Assembly (NCBI GenBank): GCA_002388665.1
Contig: DGMY01000081.1
Span: 1-64,000 of the forward strand
DNA length: 64,000 bases
Source of the DNA: Opitutia bacterium UBA4506
Lineage (GTDB): Bacteria > Verrucomicrobiota > Verrucomicrobiia > Opitutales > Puniceicoccaceae
Direction: 5' to 3'
Under the pieces are notes generated by a model. It was not told the DNA's origin, did not search any database, and saw only the letters and a list, made by a program, of their open reading frames with translations. Position numbers and translations under genes: made by a program. Of the stretch, positions 6,385 through 14,370 are shown in pieces. The first letter of the stretch is position 1. Every line of letters starts with the position of its first letter.

Positions 6385-9126
6385 TTATTTACCTGTGAGA
6401 GCTTTTTTCACCAAGGCATTTTGCTCGAAATTATGCCTCGCCAAGAACCCGGTAGCCGGGCTCGCACTAGGCGGGCGGCCTACGTACTCGGGGACAAACC
6501 CAAATACCTCTTCCAATCGAGTCATGAGGAAAGTCCATGCGCCCATGTTCTGAGGCTCTTCCTGACACCACACGACGCGGTCAAACTTCTTGTAGTTGGA
6601 AACTACCTCCTTCATCAGCTTGGTATTGAACGGGAAGTACTGCTCCACACGAATGATCGCCGCATCCTTGATGTCATCCTTCTCACGCATCTCGATCAGG
6701 TCGTAATACACCTTCCCCGAACACAGGACCAAAGTCTTTGCGCTCTTTGGTGAGGTCTCATCATCCAGGATCGAATTAAAACACGCATCGGTAAACTCCT
6801 CCCGTTTCGACACAGCCCTCTTGTGACGCAACAGACTCTTTGGAGTCATAATGATCAGAGGTTTGCTGAACTTGCGCTTCATCTGGCGGCGAAGCACATG
6901 AAAATACTGGGCGGGGGTCGTGATGTTACAGACCTGGATATTATTCTCGGCACAGTTCTGGAGGAATCGCTCGGGGCGGGCCGAAGAGTGCTCGGGACCC
7001 TGCCCTTCGAAGCCGTGAGGCAACAAAAGAACGATACCGCTGATCCGCTGCCATTTTGATTCACTCGCAAAAATAAATTGGTCGATCACTACCTGCGCTC
7101 CATTCACAAAATCTCCGAACTGCGCCTCCCAAATGCAAAGCATCTCGGGGTACTCCAGCGAATATCCGTAATCGAAGCCCAGTACAGCAGCTTCCGAGAG
7201 GAGAGAGTTGTGAACACAGAACTGAGCCTGATTTTCTCCAATATGGTTGAATGGAACGTAACGTTCCCGGGTCTCCATGTCGTAGAAGGCCGCATGCCTC
7301 TGGCTGAATGTCCCTCGCTCACAGTCCTGGCCGGACAATCGAACGGGAGTACCTTCATGCAGCAAAGTGCCAAAGGCCAGACCTTCGCCGAAGGCCCAAT
7401 CCACTCCGAGATTCTCGTCAAAGGCCTTTCTCTTTGTGGTCAATTGGCGAACGATCTTCCGGTTCATCGCGAAGTCGTCAGGAACGTGCGTCAACGTGTA
7501 GGCGACCGACTGCAACTCTTCCTCACTGACCTTCGTTTCGATTGTATCGAAATTATACCCGGGCTGGAAAACGGCGTTAGTCTCCTTGAAAACATCTTTC
7601 TCGTTTTCAATCTTCCCACCAGATTTGGCGTCCTCAAAAGACTTTTCAAGAGAATCACTAATCTCTTTTTCAATCTCTTTAATCCGCTTCTCCGAAACTT
7701 CTCCGCCTTCGATCAACCGGGCCCGAAGCTCCTCGCGGGGTGACTGCATCTCCCCAATCGTCTTGTAGAGCAGTGGCTGGGTGAATGCAGGCTCGTCCGC
7801 TTCGTTATGACCGTGCTTACGGTAACAGTAGATATCGAGAAAAATGTCTTCCTGAAACGCATCCCGATATTCAACTGCCAACTCTGCCGCATAGGCCACA
7901 GCCAACGGATCATTTCCGTTCACATGAAGAATTGGGGCCTCGATCATCTTGGCCACATCCGTGCAATAACGGCTAGAGCGCGCATCGGAGGGATCCGTCG
8001 TGAAACCGATCTGATTGTTGACCACGATATGGATGGTTCCACCGGTACGGTACCCCTTGAGCTTCGAAAAGTTGCAGACCTCGGCCACAACCCCTTGTCC
8101 AGCGATGGCTGCGTCCCCGTGGATCAAAATCGGTAAGACTTGCTTCCGGTCCAAGTCTCCAATGATCCGCTGCCGCGCGCGGGCCTTCCCTTCGACGACG
8201 GAGTTTACTGCTTCAAGGTGGCTTGGGTTAGCCGCCAAACGAATATCAATGGTGTCACCACTCTCGGTAGTCACCCGGTTGTCGTATCCTAGGTGGTACT
8301 TTACGTCTCCAGAAGGCGATCCTTCTTTATCCGGCATAAAGTCCGGCGAAAATTCCTGAAAGATGTACGCGTGGGCTTTTCCAACAATGTTACCCAATAC
8401 GTTCAACCGGCCGCGGTGCGCCATCCCCATGACGATCTCCTTCATCCCGAGCGCAGGCATCCGCTGCATGATCTGATCCAACGCCGTAATCAACGCTTCG
8501 CCACCTTCGAGGGAGAATCGCTTTTGCCCAACAAATCGGGAATGCAGCAACTGCTCGAATTCTTCCGCCATCGCAATCTTCCGGTAGATGCGCTCCTTTT
8601 CCTTAACCGTGAAGTCGGGTTCAAAGCAATTGGGCTCGATCCGGGACTGAATCCAACGGCGCTTCGGAGTCTCTTGCACGTGAAGGTACTCGATTCCGGT
8701 TTTGCCGCAGTAGGTCTTGCGCAAGCGGTCCAGCAACTCGCCGACATTGATTCCTGCCGGACATTGGAAGTTTCCCGTATCCAATACCTTGCTCAAGTCT
8801 TCCTCAGCCAGCCCGAGGCGCTGCAGCGACAAACGAGGGTTTGCGATCACCTCTTTCACCAAGGGATTGAAATCCGCTTCCGTGTGTCCCATAGAGCGGT
8901 AGGCGTAAATCGCACCGATCACCCGGGCCTGTTTCCCCGCTGAATCCTGGTCAAAATCACCGGTGCTCGGGGCCGTACCATTCGACGCGTATTTTCGCGC
9001 TAGCTCGAATCCCTCAAAAAAGGCCCGCCATTCCGGGTCCAGTGAATCCGGAGATTCACGCCATTGCTGATAACGTTCATCGATAATATCGCTATTGGAT
9101 CGAGTGGCGAAGGAGAGATGATTCAT
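6385..9126 (-). CDS. odhA: 2-oxoglutarate dehydrogenase E1 component
   Basis: About 913 residues, close to the usual 930. The N terminus has the E1o-type helix (NSDIIDERYQQWRESPDSLDPEW) that binds the partner subunits. Core segments include GMAHRGRLNVLGN, ILIHGDAAIAGQGVVAEV (thiamine diphosphate region), CYRKHGHNEADEPAFTQP and LSGQDCERGTFSQRHAAF. It decarboxylates 2-oxoglutarate and reductively succinylates the E2 lipoyl group. The ATG at 9126 is preferred; an in-frame start at 9189 would add 21 residues not expected in the family. It is first in the odhA-odhB operon and divergent from the sulfotransferase gene; a 12-bp palindrome lies upstream. Confidence 0.95.
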   Translation of the reverse strand: MNHLSFATRSNSDIIDERYQQWRESPDSLDPEWRAFFEGFELARKYASNGTAPSTGDFDQDSAGKQARVIGAIYAYRSMGHTEADFNPLVKEVIANPRLSLQRLGLAEEDLSKVLDTGNFQCPAGINVGELLDRLRKTYCGKTGIEYLHVQETPKRRWIQSRIEPNCFEPDFTVKEKERIYRKIAMAEEFEQLLHSRFVGQKRFSLEGGEALITALDQIMQRMPALGMKEIVMGMAHRGRLNVLGNIVGKAHAYIFQEFSPDFMPDKEGSPSGDVKYHLGYDNRVTTESGDTIDIRLAANPSHLEAVNSVVEGKARARQRIIGDLDRKQVLPILIHGDAAIAGQGVVAEVCNFSKLKGYRTGGTIHIVVNNQIGFTTDPSDARSSRYCTDVAKMIEAPILHVNGNDPLAVAYAAELAVEYRDAFQEDIFLDIYCYRKHGHNEADEPAFTQPLLYKTIGEMQSPREELRARLIEGGEVSEKRIKEIEKEISDSLEKSFEDAKSGGKIENEKDVFKETNAVFQPGYNFDTIETKVSEEELQSVAYTLTHVPDDFAMNRKIVRQLTTKRKAFDENLGVDWAFGEGLAFGTLLHEGTPVRLSGQDCERGTFSQRHAAFYDMETRERYVPFNHIGENQAQFCVHNSLLSEAAVLGFDYGYSLEYPEMLCIWEAQFGDFVNGAQVVIDQFIFASESKWQRISGIVLLLPHGFEGQGPEHSSARPERFLQNCAENNIQVCNITTPAQYFHVLRRQMKRKFSKPLIIMTPKSLLRHKRAVSKREEFTDACFNSILDDETSPKSAKTLVLCSGKVYYDLIEMREKDDIKDAAIIRVEQYFPFNTKLMKEVVSNYKKFDRVVWCQEEPQNMGAWTFLMTRLEEVFGFVPEYVGRPPSASPATGFLARHNFEQNALVKKALTGK

Positions 9127-9204
9127 GCAGGAAGCGAGCGGGTGAATAAAGGGACGACACTGTATTCGGCCGACCCACCAGTCAAGCACGCATCAGCTAG
9201 TTAG

Positions 9205-9216
9205 CTTGATATCAAG
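9205..9216. promoter_or_regulatory. 12-bp palindrome in the odhA/sulfotransferase divergent region
   Basis: CTTGATATCAAG is a perfect palindrome about 80 bases upstream of the odhA start and 150 upstream of the sulfotransferase start. It lies in an AT-rich patch and could be an operator for odhA; no matching second copy was noticed nearby, so this is only a candidate. Confidence 0.3.
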
Positions 9217-9368
9217 TTAAATAGTTCAAGGGGCATTCGTTACATCTCTGTCACAACGAAAGAGAAAACTGGAAGGCATCCCCGGCAGCGTCATCAATGG
9301 GCGGAATCGGGCGACGGTCTCCACTTGAGTGAACCGGCGGGCCCTGTTTCAAATAGATACTATTCATC

Positions 9369-10091
9369 GTGACCTCCACTTCACCAACTTCTCGAAGATA
9401 CGCCGTGCTTCTGAGCACCATGCGCAGCGGATCTACCCTTCTGAAGGCTCTCATCGCAACGGCGCCTGATGTCGCACACCTCCCCGAGGTCAATTTCCAG
9501 AAAGTTCTCCACAGTGCCAAGCACCGACAAGAGCTGGAATCGAGCCATGCGGAACCGATCCTACTGCTCAAGAGACCCGCATGGTTCCAGGAAAGCCAGA
9601 GTTACCCCCGAATCCCGGCGGACTTTCCCGTCCACCGGATCATTCTAATCCGCGATGTCTACGAGACGGTTCGCTCGGTCGGGCGAATGATGATCGGCAA
9701 GACCTTCGACCGCATTCCCGGACTCTGGGGTCAAAAACTCATCGCGACGCGCTACTGGGCGCCAATCACCCGCAACTTGCTGGCCCACGGCCAAGAACAC
9801 CCAATCGACTCAGTCACACTGACCTACGAATCTCTCCTCGAGTCCCCCGAGGAGCGCACTCTGAGCATCTTTCAGTTCCTCGGCTCGGAACAGTCGACGG
9901 GCATCCGCTCCTACTCTTCACCGTCCAACTTTAAGTGGAAATGGGGATCGGACGACGGGAGCCCCCGCATCAAGAGCAAAGAAGTACAACCCCCACGCAA
10001 GCTCGGCGCCAAAGACCAGCTCCGCAAAGACAAGATCTGCGCCATCCCCCGGATCAACGAAATCCGGCGGGCCGCAGGCTATTCCGACTAA
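9369..10091 (+). CDS. Sulfotransferase family protein (PAPS-dependent type)
   Basis: 240 residues. The N-terminal LLSTMRSGSTLLKALI is the 5'-phosphosulfate-binding loop of the family, and ILIRDVYETVRSVGRMM is the 3'-phosphate-binding segment with its Arg and Ser. A GTG start at 9369 is used, because the first ATG (9420) would remove the first half of the phosphosulfate loop. The gene converges with the DUF1080 pseudogene at 10229. Members transfer sulfate from PAPS to carbohydrates or other acceptors; short bacterial members like this are uncharacterised and the acceptor is unknown. No other sulfation gene is nearby. Confidence 0.75.
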   Translation: MTSTSPTSRRYAVLLSTMRSGSTLLKALIATAPDVAHLPEVNFQKVLHSAKHRQELESSHAEPILLLKRPAWFQESQSYPRIPADFPVHRIILIRDVYETVRSVGRMMIGKTFDRIPGLWGQKLIATRYWAPITRNLLAHGQEHPIDSVTLTYESLLESPEERTLSIFQFLGSEQSTGIRSYSSPSNFKWKWGSDDGSPRIKSKEVQPPRKLGAKDQLRKDKICAIPRINEIRRAAGYSD

Positions 10092-10228
10092 AGAGCCGCC
10101 ACACCTGCCGCGGCGGTTACCCACTGGACGGGTTGAGTCGATGGGCTCCGAATCAAAACGACCCAGACCAACCCAACTCATCCACTCAGAAACCGCTCGC
10201 GGCAGCGCGTAGAGGTCGGCTCAGACAA

Positions 10229-10941
10229 CTAGATCGACCGGACCCAGATATTGCGGAACCGAACCGGGTTTTTGTGATGCTGCAATTGAATGCTACCCGT
10301 CGAAGGGTGAGCGGTATAATGCGGCAATTCGCCTCTCTTAATTTTGGTGTCACCCAAGATCGGAGTATTGGACTGCACCACGACCCCATTGAGGATGACG
10401 GTGATCACTGCTCGCTTAACCAAGCGCTGTCCGTCGAACTCGGGTGCGTGCCAGATGATGTCGTAGGTGTTCCATTCGCCCGGCTTGCGGATCGCGTTCA
10501 CCAACGGTGGGTATTGGCTGTAGATCGCACCAACAGTACCGTCGGGGTAAGTGGGATTCTCATAGTTATCGAGAATCTGCACCTCGTACCGGTTGTCGAA
10601 AAAGAAGATACCGCTATTTCCCCGCTTTGGCCGTTGCCCTCGATCTCAGTCGGTGAGGCAAACTCCAAATGAAGCTGGACGCTTCCAAATTTTTCTTTCG
10701 TGAAGATATTTCCGGTCCCAGGAATGACCTCAGCATAACCGTCCTCGACCTTCCAAACCGCCGGGGAGCCATCATTCATGCGCCACTGGTCAAGGTTCGT
10801 TCCGTCAAAGAGGACCGTCGCATCGCTCGGAGCATTGCCGCAACTACCCGGCGCGACATACTGGGGCTGCTCACGATCGGGATCCTGAGAGATGTGACCC
10901 GTTTCCGGGATGATGAGCATGGGTTTTTCTTGGTCAGACAT
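10229..10941 (-). pseudogene. DUF1080 (3-keto-disaccharide hydrolase-type) protein, interrupted by a frameshift
   Basis: Two frames together make one DUF1080 domain of about 235 residues. The first (10941 down to about 10620) gives LFDGTNLDQWRMNDG, AVWKVEDGYAEVIPGTGNI, FGSVQLHLEFASPTEIEGNGQSG. The second, from about 10619, gives NSGIFFFDNRYEVQILDNYE, NPTYPDGTVGAIYSQYPP, GEWNTYDIIWHAPEF and a normal C terminus. The switch falls in a four-base C run (10620-10623 on the plus strand); one more base would restore a continuous reading. The fold is a LamG-like sandwich, seen in enzymes that cleave 3-keto-glycosides. The partner oxidoreductase gene is 18 bases upstream. It is either a real recent frameshift or a homopolymer sequencing error. 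Confidence 0.8.
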
Positions 10942-10959
10942 AATAGTGCGTTGTTGAGA

Positions 10960-12066
10960 TTAAATGTTGTCGAGACGGATCGCGCGCTTGGTTCGCGCCG
11001 ATTCGGACAGGGAGCCGAGCATCTTCATGAGCTCCACCGCCTGTTCAATTGTGTTCTGCGGCTTTTTGTTTTGCTGGACACACTCTACAAAGTGCTTCGC
11101 CTGTGTAATCATCGGGTTAATCCCGACGAGAGCCGGATCCACCTCCAAGTCAGAAACCGTATAGGAATCGGATGGTCCCTCGACGATCTTTCCGCCGCCG
11201 ATATCGATCCCCCCATCGGTTCCAAAAATCTTATTCACCTGCCAATCGTCCGAGTGATCGAGTTCCGGCTTTTTGGGCCCCTTGGGGCCGACTTGGTTCA
11301 TCCCAAAGGCGAAGGTGCCCTGAATGACGGCATCATTTTCGAAGCGAATCCAAAAATTAAAATTATCGTCCGCCGTGTAAACACTGGGGTCCGGGGCGTA
11401 CTGTTTAAACGCTGAAGTCTCCGACGCGGACACCTCCACAGGGCGCGGGTTGCCCATGCAGTACCAAAGCAAATCCAAACCATGAATACCGAGATCGATG
11501 AGTACCCCCCCACCCTTTGATCGGTCTGTGCGCCAGGAATCCCCTCGCACCTGGATACCTCGAGTCCGCACCCACTTGGTTTCACCCGCGTAGACCGTCC
11601 CAAGCTTTCCTGAAACGACAAGCTTCCGTGTTGCCTGAGCGGCCGCACCGAAACGGGACTGGCGAACAAACATGTACTGCTTGTCGCTCTTCTCGACGGC
11701 CTCCGCGACCTCAAGGATCTCCTCATAGTCGTTGGCCGGAGGCTTCTCGCACAGTACGTGAACGCCGGCAGCCAAGCAATCCAGGGTCGCCTGCTTGTGC
11801 ATGAATGTTGGCAGAGTGATGAGAACGGCATCCAACGTCTCTTTCCGCAGCAACTCGCGGTAGTCCGTATAGGTGCGCTTAAAACCAAAGCGCTCGCGAG
11901 AATCCCGACACGCATCTTCGCTCAGGTCCGCCGAAGCAGTGAACTCAACTCCAGGGATCGGCTCCCAACCTCCGTCTTCAGTAGGAGTGGCAAAACCGCG
12001 GATACCAAAACGAGTTGGGCGAAATCCGAGGATGGCAAATTTGATTTTTCGGGGCGAAGTATTCAT
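10960..12066 (-). CDS. Gfo/Idh/MocA family NAD(P)-dependent oxidoreductase
   Basis: 368 residues. The N-terminal Rossmann domain has the start KIKFAILGFRPTRFGIRGFA, the acidic turn after TASADLS, and the family's EKP motif in AGVHVLCEKPPANDYEEI. The C-terminal half is the Gfo/Idh/MocA alpha/beta domain with GGGVLIDLGIHGLDLLWYCMG carrying the catalytic-type His. Such enzymes oxidise or reduce sugars and polyols at a carbonyl carbon, often making 3-keto-sugars. It leads a two-gene operon with the DUF1080 gene, which fits an oxidise-then-cleave route for glycosides, and it is divergent from an AraC-type regulator that probably controls it. Confidence 0.88.
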   Translation of the reverse strand: MNTSPRKIKFAILGFRPTRFGIRGFATPTEDGGWEPIPGVEFTASADLSEDACRDSRERFGFKRTYTDYRELLRKETLDAVLITLPTFMHKQATLDCLAAGVHVLCEKPPANDYEEILEVAEAVEKSDKQYMFVRQSRFGAAAQATRKLVVSGKLGTVYAGETKWVRTRGIQVRGDSWRTDRSKGGGVLIDLGIHGLDLLWYCMGNPRPVEVSASETSAFKQYAPDPSVYTADDNFNFWIRFENDAVIQGTFAFGMNQVGPKGPKKPELDHSDDWQVNKIFGTDGGIDIGGGKIVEGPSDSYTVSDLEVDPALVGINPMITQAKHFVECVQQNKKPQNTIEQAVELMKMLGSLSESARTKRAIRLDNI

Positions 12067-12173
12067 AAATTTCTGTTGCTACAGTGAGCGTGAATCTTTG
12101 ATTCTCTTAATAATAACGAGGTTTACTGAGATCAACAAGAGGAAGCTTCTGATAATATTGGTAATTTTCTGAC

Positions 12174-13130
12174 ATGAAATCAACAAATTGGCGCATCTGG
12201 GATATTCGCTCGGGAAAGGTGGGGACACTTCCCTACTTCGAAGAATTGCTCGGGCACTGCATCGACAAGACACACAGGGGCGAGCAGGTTCTCAAAGTCA
12301 TTTCCGATTCCTCCGCGACCGACGAAGATTTCACCATAAGCCAGCGGCCCAAGATCTTTTTCCAAATCGAGGGGAGAAATCGGGTAACACACCCCAAAGG
12401 AGAAACGATCGTCGAGCCGGGCGAAATCCTGATCGTCCAATCCGGAAGCCCGCATCGGGAAGAACGCCTCTTCCACCGCAAACGGTACGCTCACGTGTAC
12501 ACCAATCTGACGATTCAGCGCTATGCCTACTATGCCTATGTGCGCTGCGGAGACCCGACCCAGAAGCAATTCAACTTCGCCAACGGGTATGTCGACTGCA
12601 ATAAGAATGCATTCGCCCTCCAGATGCTCGACGAGCTGTGCGAATATGCCACTCACAACCCTCAAGAGGACACTGAACTGTGTGAGGGACTTCTCCAAGC
12701 CATTCTACTGCAACTGCTATGGATCATTCGACATCCTCAGGGCCAAGAGGGGGAACACCCCCTGATCCACTCTTGCAAGAGGCTGATCCATGAACACCTG
12801 CAGGATCCCAATCTAAGCGTCCCGCGGCTCGCCGAATTCCTTCAAGTTCACCCCGACTACCTGTCCCGATTGTTCTCGGAATACAGCGAGCAGCGACTCG
12901 TCCCCTACATAAGTGAGTGCCGAATCAATCTGGCCCAGGAGATCCTCCGCGACCTCAACGTAAACATCGGGGAGGTCTCGACTCTCTGTGGGTTTTCCGA
13001 ACGGGGCTATTTCGGCAAGGTTTTCAGACGAAAAACGGGGATGACGCCCTCTCAATATCGACAACGGGAAAAATGGTCGATGCAGACCAATCCATTTCAA
13101 ATAAAGCGCCAAGAAGCAGAGACCCGATGA
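12174..13130 (+). CDS. AraC family transcriptional regulator
   Basis: 318 residues. The N-terminal cupin-like sensor part includes PKGETIVEPGEILIVQSGSPH, and the C-terminal part (about 205-305) is the double helix-turn-helix: HLQDPNLSVPRLAEFLQVHP, DYLSRLFSEYSEQRLVPYIS, and the second HTH signature ISTLCGFS-like VSTLCGFSERGYFGKVFRRK, TGMTPSQYR. It is transcribed divergently from the oxidoreductase/DUF1080 operon with a 107-bp shared, AT-rich upstream region. The sensor domain and context point to a sugar or glycoside as inducer; this is inference. Confidence 0.88.
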   Translation: MKSTNWRIWDIRSGKVGTLPYFEELLGHCIDKTHRGEQVLKVISDSSATDEDFTISQRPKIFFQIEGRNRVTHPKGETIVEPGEILIVQSGSPHREERLFHRKRYAHVYTNLTIQRYAYYAYVRCGDPTQKQFNFANGYVDCNKNAFALQMLDELCEYATHNPQEDTELCEGLLQAILLQLLWIIRHPQGQEGEHPLIHSCKRLIHEHLQDPNLSVPRLAEFLQVHPDYLSRLFSEYSEQRLVPYISECRINLAQEILRDLNVNIGEVSTLCGFSERGYFGKVFRRKTGMTPSQYRQREKWSMQTNPFQIKRQEAETR

Positions 13131-13378
13131 GCCAAACGCACCCGGGCGAGGTCCATGGGCGCAATCGAGACGTTTCTCCACCGAGAGAAAAGAATCGCGA
13201 GGAGAATGCTCCAAATTCAACCTCGACCCACCTGCCGAAGTGAGCTAGATTCGCAGCTAGAAACAGCACGAACTGATCGCTCCCCCTGCCGGGCAATTGC
13301 CCTATCTATTGACAAATATCCGACACTCGAAACCCTGCGCCACACGCCAAGAATGAGCTTCGAATAAACCTAAATACG

Positions 13379-13873
13379 ATGAAAACTCGAATTCTACCCT
13401 GGCTCATCGCAATCGGACTGAACTGGACACTCCAAGCCGACACCGTATTCATTTTCACGGATGGAAATACTTCCATCAAATTACCTTCCAATGAGACCGA
13501 TTTTGTCAGAGAGAATTTAGTACATATTTTCGACTCAGCCAACTTTCACCAAATGCCGGGAGGGATTTTGCCGGTGAAATCGAAGGAACAAATTCAAGGC
13601 GAACTGGAAGATCTCCAATCTGGAGCCCATCTAGAACTCATTCTCCAAGAACCAGCCCGAATCGTCGTAGAAGGTACTGAAATCAAAACGGCCCACATGT
13701 GGGTGAGCATCCGAGAGTCCGACGGGTATGTGTATGATTGGATCCTTCAGCTTCCAACAGGCGAGTTCGTTTCCCTCTCAAAACCCAGAGGAGAATTGAT
13801 CCACCAATTCGCGCCTCATGTGTTGAACCTCCTACAATCCGACAACCTACAGAACGGGACTCAAACCTTATAG
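13379..13873 (+). CDS. Hypothetical secreted protein
   Basis: 164 residues. A signal peptide is likely (MKTRILPWLIAIGLNWTLQA before DTVFIF). I do not recognise the rest, which is mixed polar with no Cys-rich, repeat or membrane segments (for example FRENLVHIF-like VRENLVHIFDSANFHQMPG, and KSKEQIQGELEDLQSG). The ATG at 13379 follows AT-rich sequence. It lies 18 bases before another small unknown gene on the same strand, so the two are likely co-transcribed. Confidence 0.6.
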   Translation: MKTRILPWLIAIGLNWTLQADTVFIFTDGNTSIKLPSNETDFVRENLVHIFDSANFHQMPGGILPVKSKEQIQGELEDLQSGAHLELILQEPARIVVEGTEIKTAHMWVSIRESDGYVYDWILQLPTGEFVSLSKPRGELIHQFAPHVLNLLQSDNLQNGTQTL

Positions 13874-13891
13874 AACAACGACCCATATCCG

Positions 13892-14224
13892 ATGAAAAAG
13901 ATACTCCTCACAGCCATCGCTACCGCTTTGATCGTCTCAGCCGCCGCAGTGATCCTTCACAAACATTCGATCAACCGCCAAAAGACCGCCTACCAAGAAT
14001 ACATCTATCACTTGGAAAATGCTTACGTCAGCATGATAGCAGAATCACCAGAGAACGCCCAAAAGGAGATCAGTGCGATTGCATTGCTGCGACTCAAACG
14101 CATCAAGAACGGGACTCCCCCGTCGACTGCGGGTATTGTCTATCCAGAAAATTTCTTCGAAGACTCCGAAGCATTTTTGACCCAGACATTTCTCGCACAG
14201 GGAGGAACCCTCCGTTCCCAATAG
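13892..14224 (+). CDS. Hypothetical membrane-anchored or secreted protein
   Basis: 110 residues. The N terminus (MKKILLTAIATALIVSAAAV) is a signal anchor or signal peptide. The rest is hydrophilic and probably helical (RQKTAYQEYIYHLENAYVSM, ENAQKEISAIALLRLKRIKN). No family is recognised. It follows the preceding unknown gene by 18 bases and converges with recQ, which ends at 14371. Confidence 0.55.
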   Translation: MKKILLTAIATALIVSAAAVILHKHSINRQKTAYQEYIYHLENAYVSMIAESPENAQKEISAIALLRLKRIKNGTPPSTAGIVYPENFFEDSEAFLTQTFLAQGGTLRSQ

Positions 14225-14370
14225 TCCTTCGCCTTCCCAAGAGAGCCTGAAAACCGAAGCCTATCGTTGAATCGAAAGAGGTGAGCGGGGCTGTTCAGGA
14301 CCAGCAGCACCGCAATGACGATTCGCTGCAGGCAATTACAGCAGAGGACTCGTCCAACTAGACCACCCGA

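Noticed and set aside
10669..11415. 248-codon plus-strand open frame
   Set aside because: It is antisense to the DUF1080 and oxidoreductase genes, both of which match families in the other direction.
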